Positions 40,601 through 49,789 of a stretch of 64,000 bases of DNA are shown piece by piece; position 1 is the first letter of the stretch; every line of letters begins with the position of its first letter. The DNA comes from Histomonas meleagridis. Its lineage: Eukaryota > Parabasalia > Tritrichomonadida > Dientamoebidae. A program made the position numbers and the translations under genes. The notes below the pieces were generated by a model. It saw only the letters and a list, made by a program, of their open reading frames with translations, had not been told where the DNA came from and did not search any database. The stretch is taken from positions 1-64,000 of the forward strand of contig WSYJ01000169.1 of NCBI GenBank assembly GCA_020186115.1. Reading direction: 5' to 3'.

Positions 40601-40813
40601 AACATGACCTGCGATTTTTGATAAAAAGAAAATTACTGCAAGAACTACGGCTAAACTAATAATTGCAACTTCCGTAATCCTATTTAAATAAAAATATAAT
40701 TCAAATATAAGTAACAAGGCTAAGTAAAGAGCAATCCTGACAAAATTTGCGAGGCCAACAGAAGTAAATTTAATTCCAAAAAAAGATATGGGAAAGTTTA
40801 CCCAATGAACCAT
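37628..40813 (-). CDS. Pecanex-family multispan membrane protein
   Basis: 1061 residues from the ATG at 40813, intact. The first 600 residues carry many hydrophobic spans; the C-terminal part holds the pecanex domain with IKIQMRGLEYSAQTACHESE and NFLKRIIDDYEVLPNFHAAF, then DSVFQFDLRLLSFN. In animals pecanex is an ER/Golgi-related protein linked to Notch signalling and the unfolded protein response; its biochemical activity is not settled. Shorter than animal pecanex (about 2000 or more), lacking their long disordered N-terminus. It lies head-out from the region at 41 kb. Confidence 0.82.
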   Translation of the reverse strand: MVHWVNFPISFFGIKFTSVGLANFVRIALYLALLLIFELYFYLNRITEVAIISLAVVLAVIFFLSKIAGHVINSLLSSVTTITNTNEPNQSDIPEGFSEEVWSVRDLLKNPSPNLDVVVNDLIQNGYDCDEIFNLVDYLKDNQVSPVVIETVTEDMVYFCGKLHPIGNLFERSFIENFIPLNNTVGYTVFTLIVTFACVYLSLYVRDQFLDREKWWVAFVVSSSVYTIFYPPSHDPFLMNINDCWGGGARALAISIICGLWIAFLKLQENYGISTLPFYDMTINWNTITPIVSIVFKWAMILFQFWVLAPMVGHPISVIVSFIESVCRYAFGQNGVGSIIHMIIQLVRGCISVACVWGVLQDSLDDLHIAASIAIATFLSLIPIPDKGLKKIWQKVVFGPFISAAISLLISYIITHFAKPKYSVVKWVCFGILAASDIVFPFLDSCQRYFIFHCIFFRYIKIFGFIRGLITQFIVPIFISCTLVNTKLDPIYISFLIVHAVYKSYTEPHIIVIAIFLSIVTFYYDFDLTDHSTNFFLSLIIATKLESFYHSVENVYKSRYIVMLFSEVIVDYTQNILTALFLVIGKLIDIFPLIDFCWKVPTLIWAFITGGNTGKYLGIGYFLTPHPIRPYYFYDHPKTTEPNINELFTTKIIDHPIETPVYFSMSHGLTESFAKYVRNGRLGYVNVGDMFIFISNNFISIVHVISIEPNCIKIQMRGLEYSAQTACHESEINFLKRIIDDYEVLPNFHAAFVDSVFQFDLRLLSFNISMYETTKTDLSTSFSGIDQEQMRMGFLNCLCYILTKVHIDINEIQEIPQSLDHETRAYFAYDNKMRQFLEQSQFEFDDNSLHKYLILFYIIGKLVYNQDGSLNKISLTNVFKGDVVLHEQFSWVFNSDKILNNVILRAIYLGVGVNYMNSNGLGYSSTDPHDEIVAFLNEFLQSYVVVPINSEEFQKAFLEKERTILTVAKQQNNEPILLRFNVSDKLEWSVYKINSEHVRSLWAYEEHDLMYHMNSESERTSIQSNQGALNNLVIQSCDLPVGYPAYVSPILNSYSTCFDLF

Positions 40814-41562
40814 CTGGGGAAATTTGTAAATCTATCAAAAACTGGGAGTTCGAACAAAACATTTTTTCAGTGTATTGAAACAAATTTTCATTGTTTTACA
40901 AAAAATTAACAGAATTTTCCTCAAACAAAAGAAAAGCTTTGAAAATTTTTATCATGATACGAAAATATTTAGCCAAGAGACAGGTTTGAGTTTTCAAGAT
41001 GAAAACAAATTCATATTTTTAGTGAAGGATTCAATAGCTTCCTCTATGGCTTTTTGTTTAATGGGCGCACAGTTTTCTTGCCATTTTCCATGTGATCAAA
41101 TAAAATTCCTTTGGCATAAATTTATGGCTTTCTTTTTGTTCTAAAATATATTTTATGAGCTGCTAATTTTTTAAAATTGCAGAAAAAAATGAAAAATATT
41201 TCCTAACAGTTTATTTCATAATATGATAATGTTAATTCCTTAATTTTCATTTTCCTAATGAAAAAATAAAATATTCATAATTTTGATGTTTAATACATTT
41301 TTCACATAAAACAAATCTAGATTTTACTGTTTATAATAAATTTTCTTTGCTTAAATCAAAAGAACATTGACTATAAATTCAAAAGGTATTTGTGTTTTTT
41401 ATCCTTCTTTACGAGTGAAACGTTTTTGCACGCAGTAGGATACTTGTTGTGCAAAATGAAAACCGAAAAATCACCACAAAAAGTTACAAAAGAACGTTTG
41501 TGAACAACATAGCCGTTTAGTGTGGTTCAAGAAAACAACAAAACATTGTAGTACTAGCTTTA
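40814..41562. other. Intergenic, 749 bp
   Basis: AT-rich with T runs. A weak 89-codon frame (40875-41144, TTG start) and its antisense show slightly higher GC at 41020-41110, but no family is visible. No tRNA or repeat seen. Confidence 0.35.
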
Positions 41563-42393
41563 TTATAGCTGTGCATCCCTATGATCATCATCCTCATTTT
41601 CTGAATCATCGGAGTTGCTTGAATCACTTGAAGATGAGCTATCACTAGAAGAACTATCGCTAGATGAGCTATCACTGGAATCATCAGAATCTTGGGTTTC
41701 TTTGAACTGTGAGTCTTCAACAAATATGCTCTCATTTGTTTCCAAACCATAATCCGAAATTATTTTATCGATGTCAGTTTTCTTCTTAAAGTCTTCAACG
41801 ATTGTTTGAATCTCATCTTTTGACAAAAGATCAATAGATTTCTGGAGAACACCGTGGTTGAGGAGCTGTGTGTTATATTCAATAGGAAGTGTTTCATATA
41901 CTTCTGCTTTTTCAGCGACTGCTGCAGCTGTGATTTCTTGGTTAGGTTGACCCCAGTTGTATTGTATAGATGTAATTGGTTCGGATATAACTGTTCGTGG
42001 ATATTTGATATTAGTTGTCTTATAATAATAATAACTATTATTCCAACCGGAATTAGAATCATCATTTTCATTATCAACATCATCTGTTATCAAAGGTTTT
42101 GTTTGACGTAAAGGTGGATAAAAACCCATAACATACATATCTTCGTTAAAAGGAGTTGAAATTTCATGAATTAAGTTAGAAAGTTCCCACTTTTCGAGTT
42201 TATAAATTACTGGTGGAAAGAACTTTCTCTTTATCAACTCTTTTTGAAGAACTTCAATCGGAAGAGACATTAAATCATTGGCACCTTCTACCACCCCATT
42301 ATCTATAGGTTCATTTTCTTCACCACTACCTTCTACTTCATATTCATCCTTCCCTGGTTTCTTTGGTTTCCTGCCACCGCTTCTGGTTCTCAT
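41563..42393 (-). CDS. Acidic nuclear-type protein, possible TAF1 (DUF3591) fragment
   Basis: 276 residues from the ATG at 42393, upstream of which lies a TCACA initiator-like site. Basic N-terminus (RTRSGGRKPKKPGK), then SLPIEVLQKELIKRKFFPPV and YKLEKWELSNLIHEIST, which resembles the end of the TAF1 DUF3591 domain (a TFIID core region with a conserved L.RWE..D..R..ST helix). The C-terminal 45 residues are almost only S, D, E and N. The rest of TAF1 (HAT-like core, bromodomains) is absent. Treat the TAF1 link as a hypothesis; a generic acidic nuclear protein is the alternative. Confidence 0.55.
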   Translation of the reverse strand: MRTRSGGRKPKKPGKDEYEVEGSGEENEPIDNGVVEGANDLMSLPIEVLQKELIKRKFFPPVIYKLEKWELSNLIHEISTPFNEDMYVMGFYPPLRQTKPLITDDVDNENDDSNSGWNNSYYYYKTTNIKYPRTVISEPITSIQYNWGQPNQEITAAAVAEKAEVYETLPIEYNTQLLNHGVLQKSIDLLSKDEIQTIVEDFKKKTDIDKIISDYGLETNESIFVEDSQFKETQDSDDSSDSSSSDSSSSDSSSSSDSSNSDDSENEDDDHRDAQL

Positions 42394-42736
42394 AACTTGT
42401 GAAGTATGATTTGCTATTCATGTCACTTTTGCATATTTGGTGGGTGAGTAAAACATTGAAATTATCGGGCACCCCAATTCCAGTGTTGGTTTGTTATGTA
42501 TGACACATGTTTTTTAAATTAAATTTCTCCATTTGTTTTTGTAAATTTAAACTAGTTTAAAAAAATGAAATATTTTGTGTACCTTAAAGGTTGTAGCCTT
42601 AGGTAGGTGGACGTTATAACGATAAATTTATTTTTGAATGAGATCTCTATCAAAATAATTTTTTTATTAAATTAAATAAAACAAGGATAAACACCAAAAG
42701 CAACCAAGCAGTGTAGGTAAGTGTATCAAAACATTT
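42394..42736. other. Intergenic, 343 bp, with a TAACGATA element
   Basis: Contains TATAACGATAAA near 42614-42625, matching the Myb recognition element TAACGATA described in a T. vaginalis adhesin promoter. It lies about 220 bp upstream of the acidic protein gene, too far for a core promoter. Nothing else seen. Confidence 0.35.
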
Positions 42737-43246
42737 TTATTTTTGTTGATTTAAATCTGATATTTTCTTTCTATTGTCGTGATTAATAATAAGTTCTTTT
42801 TCATAGCAAGCAATAAGATGTGGCATTGACTTTCCAATGATTTGTTGGGTTTTAGCTTCCATTAATTCGATAGATTTTAAGAGAGATTCTCCTTGATCAG
42901 AAAAGAAGGATGAATATGCGTTAACCCTCGCTTTTGTTTCTTCTACCTCTTCATGGCTTAATGGTTGCCCATTATTAAGTTTTTCTAATCTTTTTTGAAG
43001 AGCATCAATTCTATTATTTGCTTGAATCATAAATTCAATTTGTGTAGGGTCAAAACATACATCAGTTTGAGTTGCTCTATAAAACTTTGAGATATCTTCT
43101 TTCATTTCTCTTTGGATTTTATTTCTTTCATCGATTTCTTCCAAAATCATTCTGTTTAAATATTCTTCAGTTTCAGTGCCTAACATTGGTATGTCGTTTG
43201 TAGGAAAGATTTCAGGAAGTGGTGCAAAATTTTTTTCTTCTTGCAT
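42737..43246 (-). CDS. Coiled-coil protein of unknown function
   Basis: 169 residues from the ATG at 43246. Acidic head (LPEIFPTNDIPMLGTETEEY), then helices rich in E, K, Q and R (IDERNKIQREMKEDISKFY; ANNRIDALQKRLEKLNNG) typical of a short coiled coil. No domain recognised. The frame is intact and codon use matches neighbours, so it is probably a real gene. Confidence 0.65.
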   Translation of the reverse strand: MQEEKNFAPLPEIFPTNDIPMLGTETEEYLNRMILEEIDERNKIQREMKEDISKFYRATQTDVCFDPTQIEFMIQANNRIDALQKRLEKLNNGQPLSHEEVEETKARVNAYSSFFSDQGESLLKSIELMEAKTQQIIGKSMPHLIACYEKELIINHDNRKKISDLNQQK

Positions 43247-43703
43247 TTGAAAACGGTTTTTTGCTTTGTGACAAATAACGTTCTCCTATTTAACGGTCTC
43301 ATGAACCCATTTTTGAATACTTTAATCACAAAGTGACTTAATCAAATGCTATTACTTTATAATAAAAAGTGACATTGTTTGAAGAACGGTTTTCCTGGGT
43401 TTTTATTTCATATATACAAGAACTTCCGTATTACTTTGTTTGGATATAAAACTTGACTTTGCTGAAGTATTTGTGTAACAGAGATATAGCTAGGAAAAAT
43501 AATTATAAATTTATTAATGCTTGAAATTTTGATTATACCTTTTTTATATAGCAGAAAATTGAATAAACAAATACTTTGGGAATGAGAAGTTAGCAAAGCT
43601 CATAAATTATTATCTTAATTAAGTTTCTTCCATTGGAAGAAAACTGTCCAACGAAAATCACCGGTAGTACCACTTTTTATGTACTTTACAAAACAAAATC
43701 GAC
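43247..43703. other. Intergenic, 457 bp, with AACGGT elements
   Basis: Shared upstream region of the coiled-coil gene (minus) and SCAMP (plus). AACGGT occurs near 43254, at 43292-43297 and near 43387. TTTAACGGTCTC around 43289-43300 is identical over 12 bases to the element in front of the ATPase gene at 51813. No gene seen. Confidence 0.4.
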
Positions 43704-44540
43704 ATGAGCGAATACCTCGATAATTATTCACCATTCGAAGATAACGAAGAACCTTTAAAACCTGTGACAAACCCTGTTCCTCCAAGTCCAATAGCTACTC
43801 CAAAAATATCAAGCACAATAAACTCAAATGAAGTTACAGAAGAACAACTTGCACAATATGAGGAACAGTTAAATCTTTTAGAACACTCCCTTAACAAACA
43901 AGAACTTGAAATTACTCAAGCACGTCAAACCGGAAGTAATGATCCTGCTCCAAATTGGCCATATTGCTATCCAATTGTTCACTTTGATATCGAAGAAGTT
44001 GAACCTGCTAATCGTGGCATGGTTCATTCTGCATTTTTTTCATGGATTGTTATGGCAATATCATTTGCATTAAATTGGATTGGAACACTAACTTTACTTA
44101 GTGTCAAGGAAGGCGTCGATTCTCCAGGTTCAAAAATTGCACTTTCATCTCTTTATTTATTCATTGTTGTTCCATTAGCAATTGATTTGGATGCACTTTC
44201 TATTTACAAAGCACTTAGTACAAATGCAGGAACGTTTTCTTTCATTAAGATATTTTTATCTGTCGGTATAACATGCCTCTTTGAGACAATTTTAGCTATT
44301 GGATTAGATAGCAGTGGAAGTGTTGGCCTAATCACAACAATTAACCTGTTCACCAACAAAAATATTGGAACTGGCGTTTTTGGTGTCGCTGTTACCATAT
44401 TTCTTGCTGCTTCAGCAATATTGCATTTCAGATTATTGACACAAATTTGGAACTACTATAGAGGAACCGAACAAGGAAACAATATGGAAACAGATGTTAA
44501 GCGCTCGGTTGCTAATTTTGTTGTCGAATCTCTAAAATGA
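43704..44540 (+). CDS. SCAMP-family secretory carrier membrane protein
   Basis: 278 residues from the ATG at 43704. Cytosolic N-terminus with SPFEDNEE, similar to the NPF-type adaptor motif of SCAMPs, and a coiled coil (EEQLAQYEEQLNLLEHSLNK). Then the family entry NWPYCYPIVHFDIEEVEPAN and four spans near 110-133, 145-165, 178-200 and 212-240. SCAMPs cycle between trans-Golgi, endosomes and plasma membrane and recruit EH-domain proteins. The family is recognised from the pre-span cysteine/proline motif and topology. Confidence 0.8.
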   Translation: MSEYLDNYSPFEDNEEPLKPVTNPVPPSPIATPKISSTINSNEVTEEQLAQYEEQLNLLEHSLNKQELEITQARQTGSNDPAPNWPYCYPIVHFDIEEVEPANRGMVHSAFFSWIVMAISFALNWIGTLTLLSVKEGVDSPGSKIALSSLYLFIVVPLAIDLDALSIYKALSTNAGTFSFIKIFLSVGITCLFETILAIGLDSSGSVGLITTINLFTNKNIGTGVFGVAVTIFLAASAILHFRLLTQIWNYYRGTEQGNNMETDVKRSVANFVVESLK

Positions 44541-44795
44541 TTTAAATGAATGCTTTAATTTAGATAATTTTATGAAATGCTTAAACTTGTAAGTTCATTT
44601 ATGTTATTAAAATTAAACCAATTTGAGACTTTGAGATCTAATTTGTTTTAGTTCCCAAAGATTAAAAAATACTTTTGCATTAAAGTATTTAATTTTAAAT
44701 GAAAATTTTAAATAGTGAAAATGTGATGTGACTTAGCATTAAGCGATGACCGTTTATTTGGTATGCCGGTTATTTGAATACAAATTGTTTCATCA

Positions 44796-45476
44796 ATGAA
44801 CAACAACGAAATCCTTTCATATGTTGATTCACTAATTAACGAAGAAGAAAGCAAAAGCAAGAAGCTTCAAGTTCAACTAGATGCTTTGTCTCCATCTCAA
44901 AAAAGTGGGCAAAATGATGTTGTTTTTCGACAAGATATTAAATTCCATATTGGCGTTTCAAGATATGAACGTCACATTTCATCTAACTGTAACTACGAAG
45001 AGTTGTTCAAACAGGTTGCTGAAAAAGAAGGAAAAACGGCAGTCTTTGGATATGAAGATAAATCACGCTTCAAAATATGGATACGAAATGATCGTGATGT
45101 TATTTGTTGTTTCAGGGAATACTTTGGTAGTAATTTAGGTTCGATAAATTTCCTTATTCTTAAAAATGCAGAATTAAGTGGATTTACAAAACTTAATTTA
45201 ATCGAAGAAATTCAAAAATCTGATGATACTTTTCAATTTAAACTTGCGCCTTATACACGCGACTATGCAATTTTCACATCACTACCAAAAGGAATTTCAT
45301 ACGAATCAGCAATTGAATATTTTAACAAACTTGCACCAAACTTCAAAAAGATCAGCGTTATGGACCTTGAGAATGACACAATTCAAATTACATCTGAGCT
45401 TGAATGGGGATACTTCCTCAATGAATGCGAAATGTTGTATCCAAAAGGAAAATATCCAATTTTATTGATTGAGTGA
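44796..45476 (+). CDS. Protein with two PB1-like domains
   Basis: 226 residues from the ATG at 44796, preceded by an initiator-like TTTCATCA. A short coiled coil (1-35) is followed by two similar ubiquitin-fold segments: about 47-125 (IKFHIGVSRYERHISSNC...FKIWIRNDRDVICCFREY) and about 148-226 (FQFKLAPYTRDYAIFTSLPK...IQITSELEWGYFLNEC). The basic start and the final D/E-containing strand recall PB1 domains, which pair head to tail in signalling scaffolds. The key OPCA acids are not fully clear. No kinase or enzyme part is present. Confidence 0.65.
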   Translation: MNNNEILSYVDSLINEEESKSKKLQVQLDALSPSQKSGQNDVVFRQDIKFHIGVSRYERHISSNCNYEELFKQVAEKEGKTAVFGYEDKSRFKIWIRNDRDVICCFREYFGSNLGSINFLILKNAELSGFTKLNLIEEIQKSDDTFQFKLAPYTRDYAIFTSLPKGISYESAIEYFNKLAPNFKKISVMDLENDTIQITSELEWGYFLNECEMLYPKGKYPILLIE

Positions 45477-45942
45477 AATAAACATTTTTGAAAAAATATT
45501 TAAGAAGTATTTATAAATATTTGAGTAATGATAAATCAATTGAAAAAATAATGTAAAGTTCATTGAAGTTTCAGACAAAAAAAATTGAGTATCCTTTAAA
45601 CCATATTATATTGTTTATCAATTTATTTGTATTTATTTTTAAGAGAGATGCTTAAACATATACAAATTTTTGTGCGACAAATTTGTTGAACATGCACTTA
45701 GAAATTTGCAAAAAAAATAAATCAAATACAACACTAAAAATCAAACACAAAGAAGGAAATTATGATTTCTAAAAAAAAATAATTCAATCAAATTTGATCG
45801 TTGCAAAACCGATATGCATGTCGGAATACAAAAATCATATGTAAAGTTTTTAAAATGAAGGTTCTAAACTATTATTGAATACTTTTCGATCGTTTTTGAG
45901 GGGGAAACATGCCGATAGATCCATATAAAAAATTAGGAATCC
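45477..45942. other. Intergenic, 466 bp
   Basis: AT-rich; ends in a GAGGGGGAAAC stretch just before an overlapping short upstream ORF at 45909. Nothing else recognised. Confidence 0.35.
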
Positions 45943-45953
45943 ATGGATTTTAA
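45909..45953 (+). other. Overlapping upstream ORF of the longin-like gene
   Basis: ATG CCG ... TAA, 15 codons, starting 34 nt before the main ATG (45943) and ending inside the gene in another frame. If transcripts include it, scanning ribosomes would meet it first and translation of the main ORF would drop. Parabasalid 5' UTRs are usually very short, so the transcript may start after it. Confidence 0.3.
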
Positions 45954-47316
45954 TTTCTCGCCAAAAAACTCAGTTAAAGTAATATCAAACTCAACAACAT
46001 ATTACCCATTGAACACACGAAATGAAGAAGGTTTGACACTTATTAATTCCAATGCTTTTCTTTTCCAAAATTTTGGCGAAAATGTAAATTCATTTCATGC
46101 TGGTGATAAATTGGTTGTTCTTAAGATGTGGAATGGGATTTTATTTTCTATTGTTTCAGAAGAAAATTATTCCGAAGAAGCTTTAGGTTTTCTTCTCAAG
46201 ATAATTAAAGACACAGCTATTTTCCTTCTGGGCGCTCATTTCGAAAACTTCATGTCCAAAAACATTGTCGCTGCTTTTCGTGAGCTATATGCTCGTTACA
46301 TTGAATTATTTTTCGAACTTTGTGTAAAAGATTACAAATTCCTATTAATGCTCCCTCCGTATTATAAAAACTTTCCAGACATAACTGATAAGATTCCAGT
46401 CCAACCATTATTTGAACCAATTCAAAGCGATCAAGGAAAATTAATTATTGAATTTATTGTATTTCGTGATCATCAAATAGTTGCTTGTTACACTAATCCC
46501 TCAGCATCACCACTCGAACCAGGGGATGTTTTCCAGATATCACTTTTTGAACGTATGGAAACTCGAACGACAACATTTGATGAAAACGCGCCCATAGAAG
46601 AGCCCACAGCTGACTCCATTGTTCACAGGGGTGGCAATGTTCACTTTGACCATAACGTTGAGCGATGTTTTCTTTCCAAGATACAATATGGCAAAAGTCC
46701 ATATGTTCTTATTTTTGTGACCAAAGAAGAGAAACCAACACCTGAGCTTACGCATAAGATCCATACCGTATCTAAAGACTTTTGTGCCAAACTTAATCGA
46801 TATCTATCAGATAAGCATAAGCCGAAGCCATCGATTTATATGACTGGCATAGTTCATTACATTCTCGTCAACCGTAGTAATGGTACATATCGTGAGCCGG
46901 AGAACATTGATCCACCGAAATCGAACAACGATATTGAAGCCAGGCAATATTACTTATGCGAAAAGATAAAGCGAAATATGGTTTCGTTTGGACTTAAAGC
47001 GTTCCAAAGTCGTTACATTGCAGCGCTTCGGAATGAAATACATTTCCAATATACATATGAAATTGTTGTGCGAAACACAAAAGGTCAAAACGTTGTTTTG
47101 GATAAAAGCGTTTTAAGTAAGTACAACAGTTCTGGCGAAACAGAGTCATACACAAAGTTCATAAAGTATTTACAGGGAAAGCTAAATGATAACGGAGTAG
47201 AAGTATACGAATTGTACACTGCTTACTTAGGTGTGATGCCGGCAAAGGATGTGATTAAGGCAAACGCAATGCTGTTGGATAAAATAATAGAAGGCAAACA
47301 TAAAAATAAGCAGTAA
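45943..47316 (+). CDS. Longin-like protein of HPS1/Fuzzy/Mon1 kind (tentative)
   Basis: 457 residues from the ATG at 45943. The N-terminus alternates strands and helices like a longin domain (NSNAFLFQNFG; KLVVLKMWNGILFSIVSEEN; ALGFLLKIIKDTAIFLLGAH). Two further alpha-beta parts follow (about 150-290 and 300-450), which would fit the three-longin layout of HPS1/CCZ1/Mon1/Fuzzy proteins, subunits of exchange factors for Rab GTPases. No motif makes this certain. The 3' third uses more G/C-ending codons than the 5' part. Confidence 0.6.
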   Translation: MDFNFSPKNSVKVISNSTTYYPLNTRNEEGLTLINSNAFLFQNFGENVNSFHAGDKLVVLKMWNGILFSIVSEENYSEEALGFLLKIIKDTAIFLLGAHFENFMSKNIVAAFRELYARYIELFFELCVKDYKFLLMLPPYYKNFPDITDKIPVQPLFEPIQSDQGKLIIEFIVFRDHQIVACYTNPSASPLEPGDVFQISLFERMETRTTTFDENAPIEEPTADSIVHRGGNVHFDHNVERCFLSKIQYGKSPYVLIFVTKEEKPTPELTHKIHTVSKDFCAKLNRYLSDKHKPKPSIYMTGIVHYILVNRSNGTYREPENIDPPKSNNDIEARQYYLCEKIKRNMVSFGLKAFQSRYIAALRNEIHFQYTYEIVVRNTKGQNVVLDKSVLSKYNSSGETESYTKFIKYLQGKLNDNGVEVYELYTAYLGVMPAKDVIKANAMLLDKIIEGKHKNKQ

Positions 47317-47894
47317 AAATCTATTTAGAGATTCCACTATTAATTTTTGCATAAATTATAATGTTGTGATTTTTTTTATGAAACTTAATTGTAGCATTCG
47401 TCTGATTTAGATTTTTATTTAAGCAAGAATTTTAATTATTGAGAAAAAATTGAAAGTTTAACATGAAAATGCTTTTCATTCAAATGTTGCCTATAAATAT
47501 GTTATTAATTTTATTTTAAGTTCAAAATATAATTTTTATAATTCTATGATAAATAATAATTAATTATGGTTTAAGTATTTGATCCAGCAAAAATTCTTCA
47601 TATTGTTTTGATTACAATAACAATAAAAAAAGAAATACACAAAAATTATTTTCCTAATGCAATTTTATAGTATTAATAATTATGTAATGTAAGTTCATCT
47701 ATTTTCTTTCTATTGCGTTTATTCAAACAAAAAATTGATAGTATGAAATGATTTAGTTTTTTGATGAAAATTTACTTTTTATATTTTTTAATTCTTACAT
47801 GTTCAATAAAAATAATTGCAACAAATGACAATATGTTTTTAACTTTTATCAAATAAAAATATAAAAATTATATAACAACAAACATTACATTTAT
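47317..47894. other. Intergenic, 578 bp
   Basis: Tail-to-tail spacer between two genes, very AT-rich. No ORF, RNA or repeat recognised. Confidence 0.4.
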
Positions 47895-49325
47895 TTAGTA
47901 ATTTACCCATTCGATTCGCAATCTAAGATGATTAGCAAAAAACAAAACGATCAATGAAATTATCAGAAGTAGTATTAATAGTAATAACTCTATCATTGAT
48001 CTCTTCTTTTCTAAATTCTCATTTTTCGTTTTCTTTACTTTCTTTATATAAACAGTTTTCTTTTTCCTTTTCGTTTTCTTATTTTTCTTAAATTCCACAA
48101 TATTTATTGGCGTTTTGTCTTTTATTATTTTTTCTTCTCTATCAAATTCCTCTTTAATTAATCCAATTTTTTCTGGATCAAACAGTTTTAAATATGGAAA
48201 AATTATATAAAAAATTTCTCGCGCTTGTCCCCAATACATATATTTATTTTTTTCTTGGTGTTTTGTTTCGAATGCTTTAATTAATGCATTTCCAAATTCC
48301 TTAACAAGTTCATCCGTCAACAACATCTTTTTATTCATTACCTTAAACATGCTTAAAACGGAATTATGTAAAAATGAATTTGTTGGGAAATGGAAAAAAT
48401 CATTTGAAAGTTTAGAAACAACTGCAGGAAAACCATTAAAAAGTTTTTTATTAGTTCGAAGCATCCGACACAAAATAAGAAGAGAATAATTCACAGATTC
48501 ATTAAACTTTTCTGAGTTTAAAATAATGGAAACAAATTTAGATTTTCGCCTTGAAATAGAAAGTCGAACATTCTTCCATTCGACTTTGTGATTTTTAGAA
48601 TGTGATTTGGCATGGAAATTTTGTACTAGAGAAAGACATTGTCTATCACATGTGTCTGTGGCAAAATCTATAAATTTACATATGAAATTATCTTTTGTTA
48701 AGGATGATATTACGTTGGATTCAAGGCCATTACTAAGACAAACTTGTAAAATCTTTTGAGAATTTGTGCTAAGTTTGGAACTTCCAATGATATTTTTACA
48801 AATAGTGTCAAAGAAATTAATATCGTGAATTATCGAAAGAAAATTTTTATCTTGTTCTTCTATCAGAGAAATCAAATAATCAGCTACAGTATCTAAATCA
48901 CATTTTGAAAGTAGTTCTATATAAAATTCGGATTTATTATCAAATAATAAATTTGAATCGTTTTTATCATTTGGTAAGACGAACTGGATAATGTCGAAAA
49001 AGATGTCTTGCTTCGGAGGAGAGTAGTTTTTAATATTTTTAGGAAAATTTTTATAAAAATCAATAAATTTGGAATTCTTGAAAATTTTTTCTTTTATGTT
49101 TTGCTTTAAACTCTGCATTATCAAATAAAACGAAGCATATGCAGATCTTGGTATAACTTTTGTTTCAAAAATATAAGTGTAAATTTCATCAAATTTATTG
49201 ACCAAAAAATTTTGCAATTTTTTATCATTTAATTTTAACCTTGGAACAAACGAAGGGTTTGTTAATATCTTTTCTATTTGTGGATCATTTTGGTTTATTA
49301 GATCGTTTAAATTGTTATTTTTCAT
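47895..49325 (-). CDS. SAPS-like (PP6 regulatory) helical protein with C-terminal membrane anchor
   Basis: 476 residues from the ATG at 49325. The opening (DPQIEKILTNPSFVPRLKLN, DKKLQNFLV) resembles the SAPS family start in which a short acidic helix is followed by L.AQN..L..FL. SAPS proteins are armadillo-like regulatory subunits of PP6/Sit4 phosphatase. The middle is all helices. The tail has a K-rich stretch (KKNKKTKRKKKTVYIKKVKK) and one strong span (IELLLLILLLIISLIVLFFA) before a short end: a tail-anchored layout, not usual for SAPS proteins. Family call tentative. Confidence 0.6.
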   Translation of the reverse strand: MKNNNLNDLINQNDPQIEKILTNPSFVPRLKLNDKKLQNFLVNKFDEIYTYIFETKVIPRSAYASFYLIMQSLKQNIKEKIFKNSKFIDFYKNFPKNIKNYSPPKQDIFFDIIQFVLPNDKNDSNLLFDNKSEFYIELLSKCDLDTVADYLISLIEEQDKNFLSIIHDINFFDTICKNIIGSSKLSTNSQKILQVCLSNGLESNVISSLTKDNFICKFIDFATDTCDRQCLSLVQNFHAKSHSKNHKVEWKNVRLSISRRKSKFVSIILNSEKFNESVNYSLLILCRMLRTNKKLFNGFPAVVSKLSNDFFHFPTNSFLHNSVLSMFKVMNKKMLLTDELVKEFGNALIKAFETKHQEKNKYMYWGQAREIFYIIFPYLKLFDPEKIGLIKEEFDREEKIIKDKTPINIVEFKKNKKTKRKKKTVYIKKVKKTKNENLEKKRSMIELLLLILLLIISLIVLFFANHLRLRIEWVNY

Positions 49326-49789
49326 CTTTTTTGATAAACGTAAGCAGCCACTCGAACAGTTAACTTCATAAAAAATGTGACATTTTTCTTCGACCCGCTG
49401 TTAATAAAATTTTTGAGTGCATTTTAATCGTACAATAAAAAAATCAAACGTTCTCCACTTATTATTATTCGTGCTCGTTCACTAAGCTCAGTTCATATAT
49501 TCACTTTCTAACATAATGCTTCTTATTATTATAAATTGAAGGAATTACTGAACGTTCGAATAATGATTATACATCATCAATAAGTAATGAATGGGGAAAT
49601 ATATATCAGGAATAACATAATGAAATTTCTTCATTTGGACTTACCAAAACGGAATAATTGAAAATAAAACGTGTAATGGATTGTATAATGTTAACATTGT
49701 GAAAGAAGACATGAAGTCATTGATGATTGGCAAATTATTTTTTTTTCACATAAACTCTAACTTTTGTTACTTATTACCATCATCAAACA
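49326..49789. other. Intergenic, 464 bp
   Basis: Upstream region of the SAPS-like gene and flank of a DUF3447 remnant; AT-rich. Nothing recognised. Confidence 0.35.

Noticed and set aside
40875-41144. 89-codon plus ORF
   Set aside because: TTG start, no domain, and codon pattern no better than its antisense.
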